Positions 18,078 to 27,126 of a stretch of 64,000 bases of DNA are shown piece by piece. The position numbers were made by a program, and so were the translations under genes. The notes beneath the pieces are model-generated. The model made no database searches and was not told the origin of the DNA. It worked only from the letters and a program-made list of their open reading frames with translations. Within the stretch, counting starts at the first letter, position 1. The number at the start of each line of letters is the position of its first letter. Source of the stretch: Chryseobacterium jejuense (GTDB lineage: Bacteria > Bacteroidota > Bacteroidia > Flavobacteriales > Weeksellaceae); assembly GCF_017877355.1 (NCBI RefSeq), contig NZ_JAGIPR010000007.1, positions 1 to 64,000 on the forward strand, written 5' to 3'.

Positions 18078-18851
18078 TTAAAATTTACTAGACAGTTGAA
18101 TCTTAGTGAATACTTTCTTGGTATACAGAGGGAAATCTGCATTCTGAAGCCATCCGAAATATCCAAGATCCTTCTGGAAAACAGCTTTTACACCTTGTCC
18201 TTTATATTTTCCGAAGTTGAAGACCTCTTCCTGCTTATCATTATATCCGATAAATCCGGCAAGGTCAGCATTCTTATTATGGAAAGTGAACTCGCTTAAT
18301 TGAGCAATTTCATTCGGAATATCATCATATTTTCCAACCTGTGCGTCCAGAACTTCGAAGGTTGCCATCACATCCGCTTCTGCCGAGTGGGCATTTTCTA
18401 ATGTTTTTCCACAGTAAAACTGATAAGCCGCTCCTAAATTTCTAGGTTCTTTTTTATGGAAAATAGTCTGTGCATCTACCAATTTGAATTTGCTCAGATC
18501 AAAATCCATTCCCACTCTTAATAACTCTTCAGCTAAAAGGGGAACATCAAATCTGTTGGAGTTAAAACCTCCTAAATCCGTACCGGTAATCATTTCCATA
18601 ACCTTAGAAGCAATTTCTCTGAAGGTAGGAGCATCTTTTACATCCTCATCGTAGATTCCGTGAATTTCACTGCTTTCTTTTGGAATGGCCATTTCAGGAT
18701 TTATTTTCCAGGTTTTGCTTTCTCTGGAGGCATCCGGATTTACTTTTAAGATACATATTTCAACAATTCGGTCTTTTCCGATGTTGGTTCCCGTAGTTTC
18801 CAGATCGAAAATACAAAGTGGTTTATGGAGTTTTAAGTTCATGTTGCTCAT
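18078..18851 (-). CDS. DnaQ-like 3'-5' exonuclease with DUF3820-like C-terminal domain
   Basis: A 257-residue protein. The N-terminal 170 residues are a DEDDh exonuclease: IFDLETTGT (Exo I Asp/Glu), GGFNSNRFDVPLL (Exo II) and HSAEADVMAT (Exo III His and Asp). The C-terminal 65 residues contain NFGKYKGQGV ... YFGWLQNADFP, the DUF3820 signature. Together these make a probable DNA repair or proofreading-type nuclease with an accessory nucleic-acid contact. It heads a short operon with DUF2007. Confidence 0.88.
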   Translation of the reverse strand: MSNMNLKLHKPLCIFDLETTGTNIGKDRIVEICILKVNPDASRESKTWKINPEMAIPKESSEIHGIYDEDVKDAPTFREIASKVMEMITGTDLGGFNSNRFDVPLLAEELLRVGMDFDLSKFKLVDAQTIFHKKEPRNLGAAYQFYCGKTLENAHSAEADVMATFEVLDAQVGKYDDIPNEIAQLSEFTFHNKNADLAGFIGYNDKQEEVFNFGKYKGQGVKAVFQKDLGYFGWLQNADFPLYTKKVFTKIQLSSKF

Positions 18852-18899
18852 TAATAATTTGAAAATGTGTTAAATTGAAAATAAGAAGTTCTCTATTTT

Positions 18900-19613
18900 C
18901 TATCTTAATTGTTTTTGAAAAATAAGTGATACCAATATATAATAAATAACCAGCATCGGAATTCCCACAGTCTTAAAGATCGCAAGAATAGCGATTCCGC
19001 CTATCAATAATGCTACTTTTGGATAGTTGTCTTTTAATGCTTTGGATTTAAACTTCATTGCCATCATTTTGATTGGGCTGATGAGAAGCCATGAAGTAAG
19101 GAATGAAAGGATGACAAGCAGTAATGCATTTTCAAACAGGAAACTGAAAGTTCCGGTTTCCTTAAAAGCATAGTATAATCCAAATAAAAGAACTGTATTG
19201 GTTGGAGTGTTTAATCCTTTAAAATAATACCTCTGTTCCTCATCAAGATTGAAGATCGCAAGTCTTAGGCAGGAGAAAACAGTTACTACCAGACCGATAT
19301 ATTTAATTTCAAAAGGAAAATGAAGTCCAAGAAGCTCAGCTCCGAACGGTTCTAATGCTTTATACATCGTAAGTCCGGGGATCACTCCAAAACTCACCAT
19401 ATCCGCAAGAGAATCCAACTGAAGCCCCAGATTAGAGTTCGATTTTAAAGCTCTGGCTACAAATCCGTCAAAAAAATCGAAAATAGAGGAGAGGATAAGG
19501 CATATTGCCGTTGTTTGATAGTCTCCTAAAATAAGATGTATTACACCCACACAGCCTGCAAATAGATTAGCCAGGGTTAAGGCATTAGCCAGATTATTCT
19601 TTATAAAATCCAT
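18900..19613 (-). CDS. pssA: CDP-diacylglycerol--serine O-phosphatidyltransferase
   Basis: A 237-residue integral membrane enzyme that makes phosphatidylserine, the precursor of phosphatidylethanolamine. The CDP-alcohol phosphotransferase motif is complete: DFFDGFVARAL ... GLQLDSLADMVSFG (DG-2x-AR-8x-G-3x-D-3x-D pattern, about residues 46-75). Six to eight helices follow. It diverges from the LtaS-like gene with 89 bp between starts. Confidence 0.93.
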   Translation of the reverse strand: MDFIKNNLANALTLANLFAGCVGVIHLILGDYQTTAICLILSSIFDFFDGFVARALKSNSNLGLQLDSLADMVSFGVIPGLTMYKALEPFGAELLGLHFPFEIKYIGLVVTVFSCLRLAIFNLDEEQRYYFKGLNTPTNTVLLFGLYYAFKETGTFSFLFENALLLVILSFLTSWLLISPIKMMAMKFKSKALKDNYPKVALLIGGIAILAIFKTVGIPMLVIYYILVSLIFQKQLR

Positions 19614-19690
19614 AAGTACAAAATTACAGTTTTTAAAAATTCTAACTCAAAATAATATGCACTAAAAAACGCAATAAAATGATTTTGATG

Positions 19691-19698
19691 TAAATTTG
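19691..19698 (+). promoter_or_regulatory. -7 element 4 bp before the LtaS-like start codon
   Basis: TAAATTTG ends four bases before ATG 19703. The transcript would begin at or beside the start codon, so the mRNA is probably leaderless. Confidence 0.5.
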
Positions 19699-19702
19699 CC
19701 CC

Positions 19703-21631
19703 ATGAAATTTTTAAAAGGATTTAGAAAACAGGAAGTTCTGGCACTGCTTTACAGGATTTTTTTAGCCTATACTTTTTATCAGATCGCAAGACTTTTATT
19801 CTGGTATTTTAATAAGGATCTGATTAAAGTAGGCTCTGTTTCAGAGTATCTTAAGTTGGCTTACCATGGTACAGCTTTCGATACCACAGCTATTTTGTAT
19901 GTCAATGCACTATTTATTTTGTTAAGTCTTTTACCGTTGGTGATTAATACAAAAAAAGGATTTCAGAAAGTCCTTTTCTGGGTTTATTTTCTGACGAACG
20001 GATTAGCGTATGGCATGAACTTCGGAGACTTTATTTATTATAAATTTTCACAATCAAGGCTTACTTCAGCTGTATTTCAGGTAGCAGAGCATGAATCTAA
20101 TGTTTCTCAAACGCTGATGATTTCAGTTGGACAGCATCCTTTTGTGCTGATTTGGTTTATCGTTTTAATGGGATTATGGGTTTTCCTTTATAAAAAAGTA
20201 AAAGTAGATGAAACAAAACCTGTACAATTACTTCCTTATTTTTTATCTTCCATTGTTACTTTGTGTATCACAGCTGTTTTGGTGGTAGGAGGAATCAGAG
20301 GAGATTTCAAACATAGCACAAGACCTATCAATATGGTGGATGCTACCCGTTTTGTAACCAATCCATTGCAAGGGAATTTGGTTCTTAACAGTACGTTTTC
20401 ATTCTTCAGAACTTTAAACACTAATAATTTCAAGGAAGTTCATTTTGTAGATGAAAAATATATTGAAGAAAATGTGCATCCCTATAAAGTATATGACAGA
20501 AAGGTGGAAAACCGCCCCAATATTGTTATTTTCATTGTAGAATCTTTTGGCAGAGAGTATTCCGGAGCTTTTAATAAGGATAAAAATATTAAAGATTACG
20601 TTTCCTATACTCCGTTTATGGACAGCCTGGCAACACAAAGTCTTATTTTTCCGAATACTTTTGCGAACGGAAGGCAGTCTATTCATGGGATGAGCAGTGT
20701 TTTGGCCGGAATTCCGAGTCTTACGGATGCTTTTACAGGTTCTCCGTACTCCAATCAGAAGATTCAGTCCATTGTTTCTGTTTGTAATGAGCTGGGATAT
20801 GATACTTCTTTTTATCACGGAGCTCCTAATGGTTCCATGGGATTTTTGGGATTTGGAAATATTTTAGGATTCAAACATTATTTCGGGAAAACAGAATATA
20901 ATCATGATGAGGATTTTGATGGAATGTGGGCGATCTGGGATGAACCGTTTCTTCAATACTTTGCTAAAAATGTAGGAAAGAAACAGCCTTTTATGACCAC
21001 GGTATTTACTGCGTCCTCTCATCATCCATTTAAAATTCCGGAAAAATATCAGGGGAAATTTAAAAAAGGAAAAATAGAAATGCATGAGCCGATACAGTAT
21101 ACGGATTATGCCATTAAAAAATATTTTGAAACGGCTAAAAAAGAACCTTGGTTCCACAATACGATTTTTGTTTTCACAGGAGATCATACCAATCAGATTT
21201 ATTATCCGGAATATGAAAAGGCAATGAACCGTTTTGCAGTTCCATTAGTTTTATATTCTCCAAATCCAGCATATCAGCTTAAAGGAGAAAATACTGAAAT
21301 GGCGCAGCAAATAGATATCTATCCAACACTTGCTGATTTGATAGGATACAATAAACCCATCAGAAGTTGGGGAAGAAGTCTGGTAAGTGATAAAAAATAT
21401 CCGGATATTATAGTAAATTCAGATGGAAATAATGAACAGTTTATGATCGGAAATTATATCTATCGTTTTGATGGCAAGGATATTGTGGGAGTATATGATA
21501 AAGCCGATCTTGCTCTTGAAAAGAATTTGGTTGGCCAATTAAAAACACCTGAAGTAGAACAGGGAAAACAAACGGCAAAAGCTTGGTATCAGGATTACAT
21601 GAGTAGAGTAATCAACAGGAAACTGAATTAA
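19703..21631 (+). CDS. LtaS-like membrane-anchored phosphoglycerol transferase / sulfatase family
   Basis: A 642-residue protein with five N-terminal membrane helices (about 15-240) and a periplasmic sulfatase-fold domain (about 275-590). It shows the metal ligands VESFGREYSG, the nucleophile region NGRQSIHGMSS (Ser in the Thr300-equivalent position of LtaS) and FTGDHTN with the C-terminal Asp/His pair. Flavobacteria lack lipoteichoic acid, so the acceptor is more likely a lipid or surface polysaccharide receiving phosphoglycerol or phosphoethanolamine. Single gene. Confidence 0.88.
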   Translation: MKFLKGFRKQEVLALLYRIFLAYTFYQIARLLFWYFNKDLIKVGSVSEYLKLAYHGTAFDTTAILYVNALFILLSLLPLVINTKKGFQKVLFWVYFLTNGLAYGMNFGDFIYYKFSQSRLTSAVFQVAEHESNVSQTLMISVGQHPFVLIWFIVLMGLWVFLYKKVKVDETKPVQLLPYFLSSIVTLCITAVLVVGGIRGDFKHSTRPINMVDATRFVTNPLQGNLVLNSTFSFFRTLNTNNFKEVHFVDEKYIEENVHPYKVYDRKVENRPNIVIFIVESFGREYSGAFNKDKNIKDYVSYTPFMDSLATQSLIFPNTFANGRQSIHGMSSVLAGIPSLTDAFTGSPYSNQKIQSIVSVCNELGYDTSFYHGAPNGSMGFLGFGNILGFKHYFGKTEYNHDEDFDGMWAIWDEPFLQYFAKNVGKKQPFMTTVFTASSHHPFKIPEKYQGKFKKGKIEMHEPIQYTDYAIKKYFETAKKEPWFHNTIFVFTGDHTNQIYYPEYEKAMNRFAVPLVLYSPNPAYQLKGENTEMAQQIDIYPTLADLIGYNKPIRSWGRSLVSDKKYPDIIVNSDGNNEQFMIGNYIYRFDGKDIVGVYDKADLALEKNLVGQLKTPEVEQGKQTAKAWYQDYMSRVINRKLN

Positions 21632-21754
21632 CAGAAATCATTTATTTACTCTTTTATGCTTTGTATAATAAAAGTTTTTGTTCGTTAAAAATTAATTTAT
21701 ATTTTTATCAATACTTAGAAAAGTATATTATATTAAAATTAAAACTATAGAAAT

Positions 21755-22174
21755 ATGAAAAAAATAATGTTAACGTTCGCGCTTTCTTTATTTGGAGTGA
21801 TGACATTTGCACAGATAGAAGGAAAGTGGAAAACAATAGATGATGAAACCAAACAGGCTAAATCTATTGTAGAAATCTTTAAGAAGACAGACGGAAAGTA
21901 TTACGGGAAGGTTTCTCAGTTATTAATAAAACCGACAGAGCCCAACTGTACAGCTTGTAAAGATGACAGAAAAGGAAAACCAATTGCTGGGCTGGAAATA
22001 ATCCGTGGACTGAAAAAAGAAGGAGACGAATTTACAGGAGGCACTATTACAGACCCTAAAACAGGAAAAACGTACAAATGTACCATTACAAAAAGCGGAG
22101 ATAAGCTTAATGTAAGAGGATATTTAGGATTATCATTATTAGGAAGAACCCAGGTTTGGGAGAAAGCTAATTAA
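21755..22174 (+). CDS. DUF2147 family secreted protein
   Basis: A 139-residue exported protein: signal peptide ending FAQ (about residue 20), then IEGKWKTIDDETKQAKSIVEI and a small lipocalin-like beta barrel ending in GYLGLSLLGRTQVW. The conserved NCTACKDDRKGKP segment contains a CxxC that likely forms a disulfide. DUF2147 proteins are small periplasmic proteins of unknown role, often beside stress genes. Single gene with its own terminator. Confidence 0.87.
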   Translation: MKKIMLTFALSLFGVMTFAQIEGKWKTIDDETKQAKSIVEIFKKTDGKYYGKVSQLLIKPTEPNCTACKDDRKGKPIAGLEIIRGLKKEGDEFTGGTITDPKTGKTYKCTITKSGDKLNVRGYLGLSLLGRTQVWEKAN

Positions 22175-22195
22175 TATAAGTTTAAATAGAATTTT

Positions 22196-22231
22196 AAAAT
22201 GGCATTTCAGAAATGAAATGTCATTTTTTTT
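22196..22231 (+). terminator. Intrinsic terminator after the DUF2147 gene
   Basis: Stem AATGGCATTTC/GAAATGTCATT (one G-T pair) followed by eight Ts. Confidence 0.75.
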
Positions 22232-22274
22232 GAAAAATTATGTAACGAAAATAAAATCTCCCCACTTATAGAAT

Positions 22275-22772
22275 ATGAGCACCGGACAGGAGAAAACATT
22301 TGTAGAATTTTTTAAGCCTAATCAAAAGCTTATCCATAAAATATGCAGAATATATACAGATAATACTGAAGATCATGATGACCTTTTTCAGGAAATCACC
22401 ATTCAGTTATGGAAATCTTTTCCAGGTTTTAAAGGAGAAGCTAAATTTTCGACTTGGATGTACCGGGTAGCTCTTAATACAGCAATTACTTTATTTAGAA
22501 AACCTAAAAGAAAGGATGCACAAACAGTAGATATTGATGTTTCATCCCTTAAAATGGAATATGAGGTTTATGAAGATGATGAACATAAGCTTCAAAAAAT
22601 GTATAAGGCAATCTATACATTATCTGATGTAGAAAAAGCCTTAATCATGATGTATCTTGAAGATAAGCCTTATAAAGAAATTGGAGAGATCCTTGGTATT
22701 ACTGAAGGAAATGCAAGAGTAAAGATGAATAGGGCTAAGAATAATTTAAAAATCAAAATAAACACAAAATAA
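22275..22772 (+). CDS. ECF-type RNA polymerase sigma factor
   Basis: A 165-residue sigma-70 family factor. Region 2 is visible at about 25-75 (DDLFQEITIQLWKSFPGF ... FSTWMYRVALNTA) and region 4 at about 125-160 (LEDKPYKEIGEILGITEG then VKMNRAKNNL). It directs RNA polymerase to a small stress or envelope regulon. The following gene starts 1 bp after its stop and encodes a membrane protein, the position normally held by an anti-sigma factor. Confidence 0.93.
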   Translation: MSTGQEKTFVEFFKPNQKLIHKICRIYTDNTEDHDDLFQEITIQLWKSFPGFKGEAKFSTWMYRVALNTAITLFRKPKRKDAQTVDIDVSSLKMEYEVYEDDEHKLQKMYKAIYTLSDVEKALIMMYLEDKPYKEIGEILGITEGNARVKMNRAKNNLKIKINTK

Positions 22773-22773
22773 T

Positions 22774-23391
22774 ATGGACGAATTAGAATTGTTGAAAAAA
22801 GACTGGAATAAAGAATCAGACGATTTTAAAGAATATTCTGAAAATGAAATCTATAATATGATAAAACATAAATCTGTTTCCATGACCAAAACATTGTTGC
22901 TTATTGGGGGAATTGAGATTATATTATGGACCTTGTACGGGTATCTTGATCAACAGTTTCCCTATCTGAGAGTTGCTATGTTTTTAGTTTTTACAGGATT
23001 AATTATTTATCTTTTCAATAAAATGAAAACCGGACAGAACAGTATTGCATTAATGAAAAATATTATAAATCTGAGAACGCTCATATTAGCATATGCATGT
23101 ATTTCTTTGATGTTGGCCATTGTTGATAGTATTATTCATTTTAATCATGATTTAAGAGACTTTATGGCAGGTTTTAAAGATGGATGGAATACAGCTCATC
23201 ATATGAATAACTTGCCTACTAATCCTAATACAATAGTACCTGTAACGGCAAATTATATTGTTTTTGCAATTGTTTTGCTCATCACCTTTTATCTTTTGTA
23301 TGTAATTTATAAAAGAACTTATGGGAAAATTTTACATGATCTTAGAAAAAACTACAAAGAACTCAGCTACCACGAAGAAAACCCCTTTTAA
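22774..23391 (+). CDS. Membrane protein coupled to the ECF sigma factor, putative anti-sigma
   Basis: A 205-residue protein: a charged cytosolic N terminus (MDELELLKKDWNKESDDF, about 40 residues), then four membrane helices and a Lys-rich cytosolic tail. Tight spacing with the sigma gene argues for an anti-sigma or co-sensor role. It lacks the zinc HxxxCxxC motif of classical anti-sigma factors, so the assignment is from context alone. Confidence 0.6.
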   Translation: MDELELLKKDWNKESDDFKEYSENEIYNMIKHKSVSMTKTLLLIGGIEIILWTLYGYLDQQFPYLRVAMFLVFTGLIIYLFNKMKTGQNSIALMKNIINLRTLILAYACISLMLAIVDSIIHFNHDLRDFMAGFKDGWNTAHHMNNLPTNPNTIVPVTANYIVFAIVLLITFYLLYVIYKRTYGKILHDLRKNYKELSYHEENPF

Positions 23392-23435
23392 ATAAAATTA
23401 ATATTAAGGCTTTCCATTCAAATGAGATACCTTTT

Positions 23436-23469
23436 TTGTTATGTTAGTAATAAAAAATCACTATTTTTG
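23436..23469 (+). promoter_or_regulatory. Promoter of pdhB
   Basis: TTG at 23436-23438 and TATTTTTG at 23462-23469 are separated by 23 bp, matching the Bacteroidetes -33/-7 layout. The start codon lies 23 bp downstream. Confidence 0.6.
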
Positions 23470-23492
23470 TAGTCTAAATTTTTCAAATAAAT

Positions 23493-24473
23493 ATGGCAGA
23501 ATATACTTTTCGTGAGGTAATTGCACAAGCAATGAGCGAGGAAATGCGTAAAGACGAATCCATCTTTTTAATGGGGGAGGAAGTTGCAGAATACAATGGT
23601 GCGTATAAAGCTTCAAAAGGAATGTTGGATGAGTTTGGTCCGAAAAGAGTGATCGATACACCTATTGCTGAGCTTGGTTTTACAGGAATTGCTGTAGGAG
23701 CTGCAATGAATGGTAACAGACCAATTGTAGAGTATATGACGTTCAATTTCTCATTGGTAGGTATTGATCAGATTATCAATAACGCAGCGAAAATCCGTCA
23801 GATGAGCGGAGGTCAGTGGAACTGTCCTATCGTTTTCAGAGGTCCTACTGCTTCTGCAGGACAATTGGGAGCTACACACTCTCAGGCTTTTGAAAACTGG
23901 TTTGCAAACGTTCCTGGTCTTAAAGTAATTGTTCCTTCAAACCCTTATGATGCAAAAGGATTGTTGAAAACAGCTATCCAGGATAATGATCCTGTTATCT
24001 TCATGGAGTCTGAGCAGATGTATGGTGATAAAATGGAAATTCCTGAGGAAGAATACTACTTACCAATAGGAAAGGCAGAAATTAAGAAAGAAGGTACAGA
24101 CGTTACTTTGGTTTCTTTTGGTAAAATCATGAAGCTGGCTATTCAAGCTGCTGAAGATATGGCTAAAGAAGGTATCTCTGTAGAAGTTATTGATCTTAGA
24201 ACAATTCGTCCACTGGATTTTGATACGATTTTAACATCTGTAAAGAAAACAAATAGATTAGTGATCTTAGAAGAAGCTTGGCCATTTGGATCAATATCTT
24301 CTGAAATTACGTATATGGTACAGCAAAAAGCATTCGATTATTTAGATGCTCCAATCAAGAGAATTACTACTCCTGATGCACCTGCACCTTATTCAGCAGC
24401 ATTATTTGCAGAATGGTTCCCTAAGCTTGAAAAAGTAAAAGAAGAAATCAAAAAAGCGATGTACGTAAAATAG
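23493..24473 (+). CDS. pdhB: Pyruvate dehydrogenase E1 component, beta subunit
   Basis: A 326-residue subunit that, with the alpha subunit, decarboxylates pyruvate on thiamine diphosphate. It shows the family signatures EEVAEYNGAYK, the pyrimidine-binding EFMTFNFS-like segment (VEYMTFNFSLVGIDQI), GGQWNCPIVFRGP and the transketolase C-domain SFGKIMKLAIQAAEDM ... EVIDLRTIRPLD. The alpha subunit is not in the window next to it, as in other Flavobacteriia where the genes are separate. Single gene with clear promoter and terminator. Confidence 0.93.
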   Translation: MAEYTFREVIAQAMSEEMRKDESIFLMGEEVAEYNGAYKASKGMLDEFGPKRVIDTPIAELGFTGIAVGAAMNGNRPIVEYMTFNFSLVGIDQIINNAAKIRQMSGGQWNCPIVFRGPTASAGQLGATHSQAFENWFANVPGLKVIVPSNPYDAKGLLKTAIQDNDPVIFMESEQMYGDKMEIPEEEYYLPIGKAEIKKEGTDVTLVSFGKIMKLAIQAAEDMAKEGISVEVIDLRTIRPLDFDTILTSVKKTNRLVILEEAWPFGSISSEITYMVQQKAFDYLDAPIKRITTPDAPAPYSAALFAEWFPKLEKVKEEIKKAMYVK

Positions 24474-24481
24474 TTATAGAG

Positions 24482-24506
24482 AAAAACTTCCGAAAGGAAG
24501 TTTTTT
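24482..24506 (+). terminator. Intrinsic terminator of pdhB
   Basis: Stem AAAACTTCC/GGAAGTTTT with a GAAA loop and six Ts, 9 bp after the stop. Confidence 0.82.
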
Positions 24507-24554
24507 CATTTATTATATTCATGAAGAATAATTCATGACGTCATAAAATTAGTA

Positions 24555-24562
24555 TAAATTTG
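24555..24562 (+). promoter_or_regulatory. -7 promoter element of kup
   Basis: TAAATTTG lies 24 bp before ATG 24587. No -33 TTG at usual spacing was found. Confidence 0.5.
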
Positions 24563-24586
24563 CGCCTTTAAAATAAATAAGCTGAT

Positions 24587-26581
24587 ATGGCAGAAGTTAC
24601 AGAAGATGGTTATCATTTTGATATAAAGAAACTTTCTTTTATTGGAGTTTTAGTGTCTTTGGGAATTGTTTTTGGGGACATTGGTACCTCTCCGCTTTAC
24701 GTAATGAAAGCAATTGTGAATGCGAGATCTCAAGGTAGTAATATGCCTTTCAATGAATATATAGAAGGAGCTCTTTCTTGTATTATTTGGACACTTACCC
24801 TTCAGACGACCATAAAATATGTAATTATTGCTTTAAGAGCAGATAATAAAGGAGAAGGTGGGATTTTAGCTCTGTTCTCCCTCGTTAAAAACCTTAAAAA
24901 AGGGTGGCTGTATCTTATTGCAATTGTAGGAGCTGCAGCGCTTATCGCGGATGGAGTGATTACCCCTTCGCTTACCGTAATGTCAGCAATAGAAGGGCTT
25001 GAAATTTATAATCCTCATACCCCTGTTGTTCCTATTACCATTGGAATTCTTATCGCAATATTTGTGGTGCAGCAATTCGGAACTAGCTTTATTGGTAAGT
25101 TTTTTGGGCCGGTAATGGTAGTTTGGTTCTTAGTATTAGGAGGTTTAGGAGTGATGCATTTGAGTGAAAATCTTGAAATTCTAAGGTCTTTTAACCCTTA
25201 TTATGCTTACAAGCTGATTGTAAACTCTCCAAGTGCTATTGTTATTCTTGGTGCTGTTTTCCTTTGTACAACAGGAGCAGAAGCTCTTTATTCAGATCTT
25301 GGACATTGTGGAGCCAAAAATATAAGAATAAGTTGGGCATTCGTTAAGATTATGCTTATTCTAAATTATCTTGGACAAGGAGCTTGGCTTTTAACCAATT
25401 ATAACAAACCTGGATTTTCCGTTGTGAACCCATTCTTTGGTATTATGGAAGAATGGATGATTATACCAGGAGTAATTTTAGCAACAGCTGCTGCAATTAT
25501 TGCAAGCCAGGCCTTGATTACAGGTTCTTTTACCATTTTTTCTGAAGCAATGTCTCTTAATCTATGGCCTAATCAAAAAATTGATTACCCTTCCGGAGTT
25601 AAAGGGCAAATGTATATTCCTAGAATCAACTGGGGACTTTTAATCTTATGTATCATCGTAGTTCTTCATTTTAGAGAATCAGGAAAAATGGAAGCAGCTT
25701 ACGGACTTTCCATTACAGTTACGATGTTGATGACCACAATCTTATTAGTCTTCTGGCTATTGAAACATAGAGTAAGTAAAGTACTGATCCTTCTTTTTGC
25801 TTTGGTATATATGGCGATTGAATTAGGTTTCTTCAGTGCGAATATTATTAAATTCATGGAAGGTGGTTGGATCACTGTTGTACTGGCCGGGTCTATCGGA
25901 GTTTCTATGTACGCATGGTATAACGGAAGATTGATAAAAACAAGGTTTATTCAGTTTGTGAAAATAGAAAAGTATATTTCTATTCTCAAAGACATGAAGC
26001 TGGATGAAACCATTCCTAAATACGCTACAAACCTTGCTTATCTGAGCAGAGCCAAACGAAATGATGAGGTAGAATCAAAGATTATTTATTCCATCATCAA
26101 AAAACAGCCGAAAAGAGCAGATCATTACTTTATCCTGAGTATTGTTAATCAGGAAGATCCATATACATTCAAATATACGGTGGATGAAATTTTGCCTGGA
26201 ACCGTTTATAAGATCAATTTCCTTTTAGGGTTTAAAGTTGACAGGAGAATCAATGATTATTTCAATATGGTACTGAAAGATCTTATGGCAGATGGAACCA
26301 TTCCTTCAAAAAGTAGTCATCCTTCTTTAAGAGCTCATGACATACCACCGGATTTGAAATATGTGATCATAGATAACACCTATATCAACGATATACTTCT
26401 GACTGTTAAACAGAAGATTACCCTTAATATTTACAACTTTGTGAAGTATATCGGAAGTGATGACTTTAAGGCATGGGGAGTGTCTTCTCACAATGTTGAA
26501 GTGGAGTCTGCACCAATTACAGAGCTCACTGTTTATGACAATAAAATTGAACAGTCCGGATACTTCCGTCATAACTCTTAA
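24587..26581 (+). CDS. kup: KUP/HAK/KT potassium uptake transporter
   Basis: A 664-residue potassium/proton symporter. The N-terminal 440 residues have about 12 helices and the family signature VFGDIGTSPLYVMKA (about 25-40), plus the GEGGILALFSLV and ALIADGVITPSLTV helices. The C-terminal soluble domain (about 460-664) is probably cytosolic and regulatory. Single gene, 68 bp before the Fur-family regulator; whether they share a message is uncertain because the regulator has its own -7 element. Confidence 0.94.
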   Translation: MAEVTEDGYHFDIKKLSFIGVLVSLGIVFGDIGTSPLYVMKAIVNARSQGSNMPFNEYIEGALSCIIWTLTLQTTIKYVIIALRADNKGEGGILALFSLVKNLKKGWLYLIAIVGAAALIADGVITPSLTVMSAIEGLEIYNPHTPVVPITIGILIAIFVVQQFGTSFIGKFFGPVMVVWFLVLGGLGVMHLSENLEILRSFNPYYAYKLIVNSPSAIVILGAVFLCTTGAEALYSDLGHCGAKNIRISWAFVKIMLILNYLGQGAWLLTNYNKPGFSVVNPFFGIMEEWMIIPGVILATAAAIIASQALITGSFTIFSEAMSLNLWPNQKIDYPSGVKGQMYIPRINWGLLILCIIVVLHFRESGKMEAAYGLSITVTMLMTTILLVFWLLKHRVSKVLILLFALVYMAIELGFFSANIIKFMEGGWITVVLAGSIGVSMYAWYNGRLIKTRFIQFVKIEKYISILKDMKLDETIPKYATNLAYLSRAKRNDEVESKIIYSIIKKQPKRADHYFILSIVNQEDPYTFKYTVDEILPGTVYKINFLLGFKVDRRINDYFNMVLKDLMADGTIPSKSSHPSLRAHDIPPDLKYVIIDNTYINDILLTVKQKITLNIYNFVKYIGSDDFKAWGVSSHNVEVESAPITELTVYDNKIEQSGYFRHNS

Positions 26582-26626
26582 TACCTGGAGTATTTAAACC
26601 ATAATATCTATTTAAATAAAAATCAA

Positions 26627-26634
26627 TAAATTTG
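26627..26634 (+). promoter_or_regulatory. -7 promoter element of the Fur-family gene
   Basis: TAAATTTG lies 15 bp before ATG 26650. Confidence 0.5.
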
Positions 26635-26649
26635 TAGATAATTTTTTTA

Positions 26650-27123
26650 ATGGATACAATACAAAAAGAAAAAAATATAGCTTTAATCAAGGATGTTTTA
26701 AGAAACTACTTATTGGAAAAAGGGTTTAGAAACACTCCTGAAAGATATACGATATTAGAAGAAATTTATAATATGGATCATCACTTTAATGTTGATGATC
26801 TGTATCTTCTGATGATGCAGAAGAAATACCATGTTTCTAAAGCAACTATTTATAACACTATTGAGATTTTCCTTGATGCAGGATTAATCCGTAAGCATCA
26901 GTTCGGGGAAAAGACCCTGACTTCTTCATCCTATGAGAAGTCTTATTTTGACAAGCAGCATGACCACCTGGTGATCTACAAAAAAGACTCAGATAAAGAA
27001 ATTGAAGAAATTATTGAATTCTGTGACCCAAGAATCCAAGGAATCAAAGAAGCCATTGAAGACGCATTTGGCGTAAAAATTGATTCTCATTCGCTATATT
27101 TTTATGGCACTAAGAATGACTAA
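26650..27123 (+). CDS. Fur-family transcriptional regulator lacking the structural zinc cysteines
   Basis: A 157-residue regulator. The winged-helix N terminus is typical (FRNTPERYTILEEIYNMDHHFNVDDLYLLM ... SKATIYNTIEIFLDAGLI). In the dimerisation domain the HDHL motif is kept, but the CxxC that follows in most Fur proteins is replaced by IYKKDSDKE, and the C-terminal cysteine pair is absent. Metal binding through the His/Glu/Asp sensory site remains possible. It overlaps nothing but lies 3 bp before the OstA gene, so the two are probably one operon. Confidence 0.85.
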   Translation: MDTIQKEKNIALIKDVLRNYLLEKGFRNTPERYTILEEIYNMDHHFNVDDLYLLMMQKKYHVSKATIYNTIEIFLDAGLIRKHQFGEKTLTSSSYEKSYFDKQHDHLVIYKKDSDKEIEEIIEFCDPRIQGIKEAIEDAFGVKIDSHSLYFYGTKND

Positions 27124-27126
27124 TTA

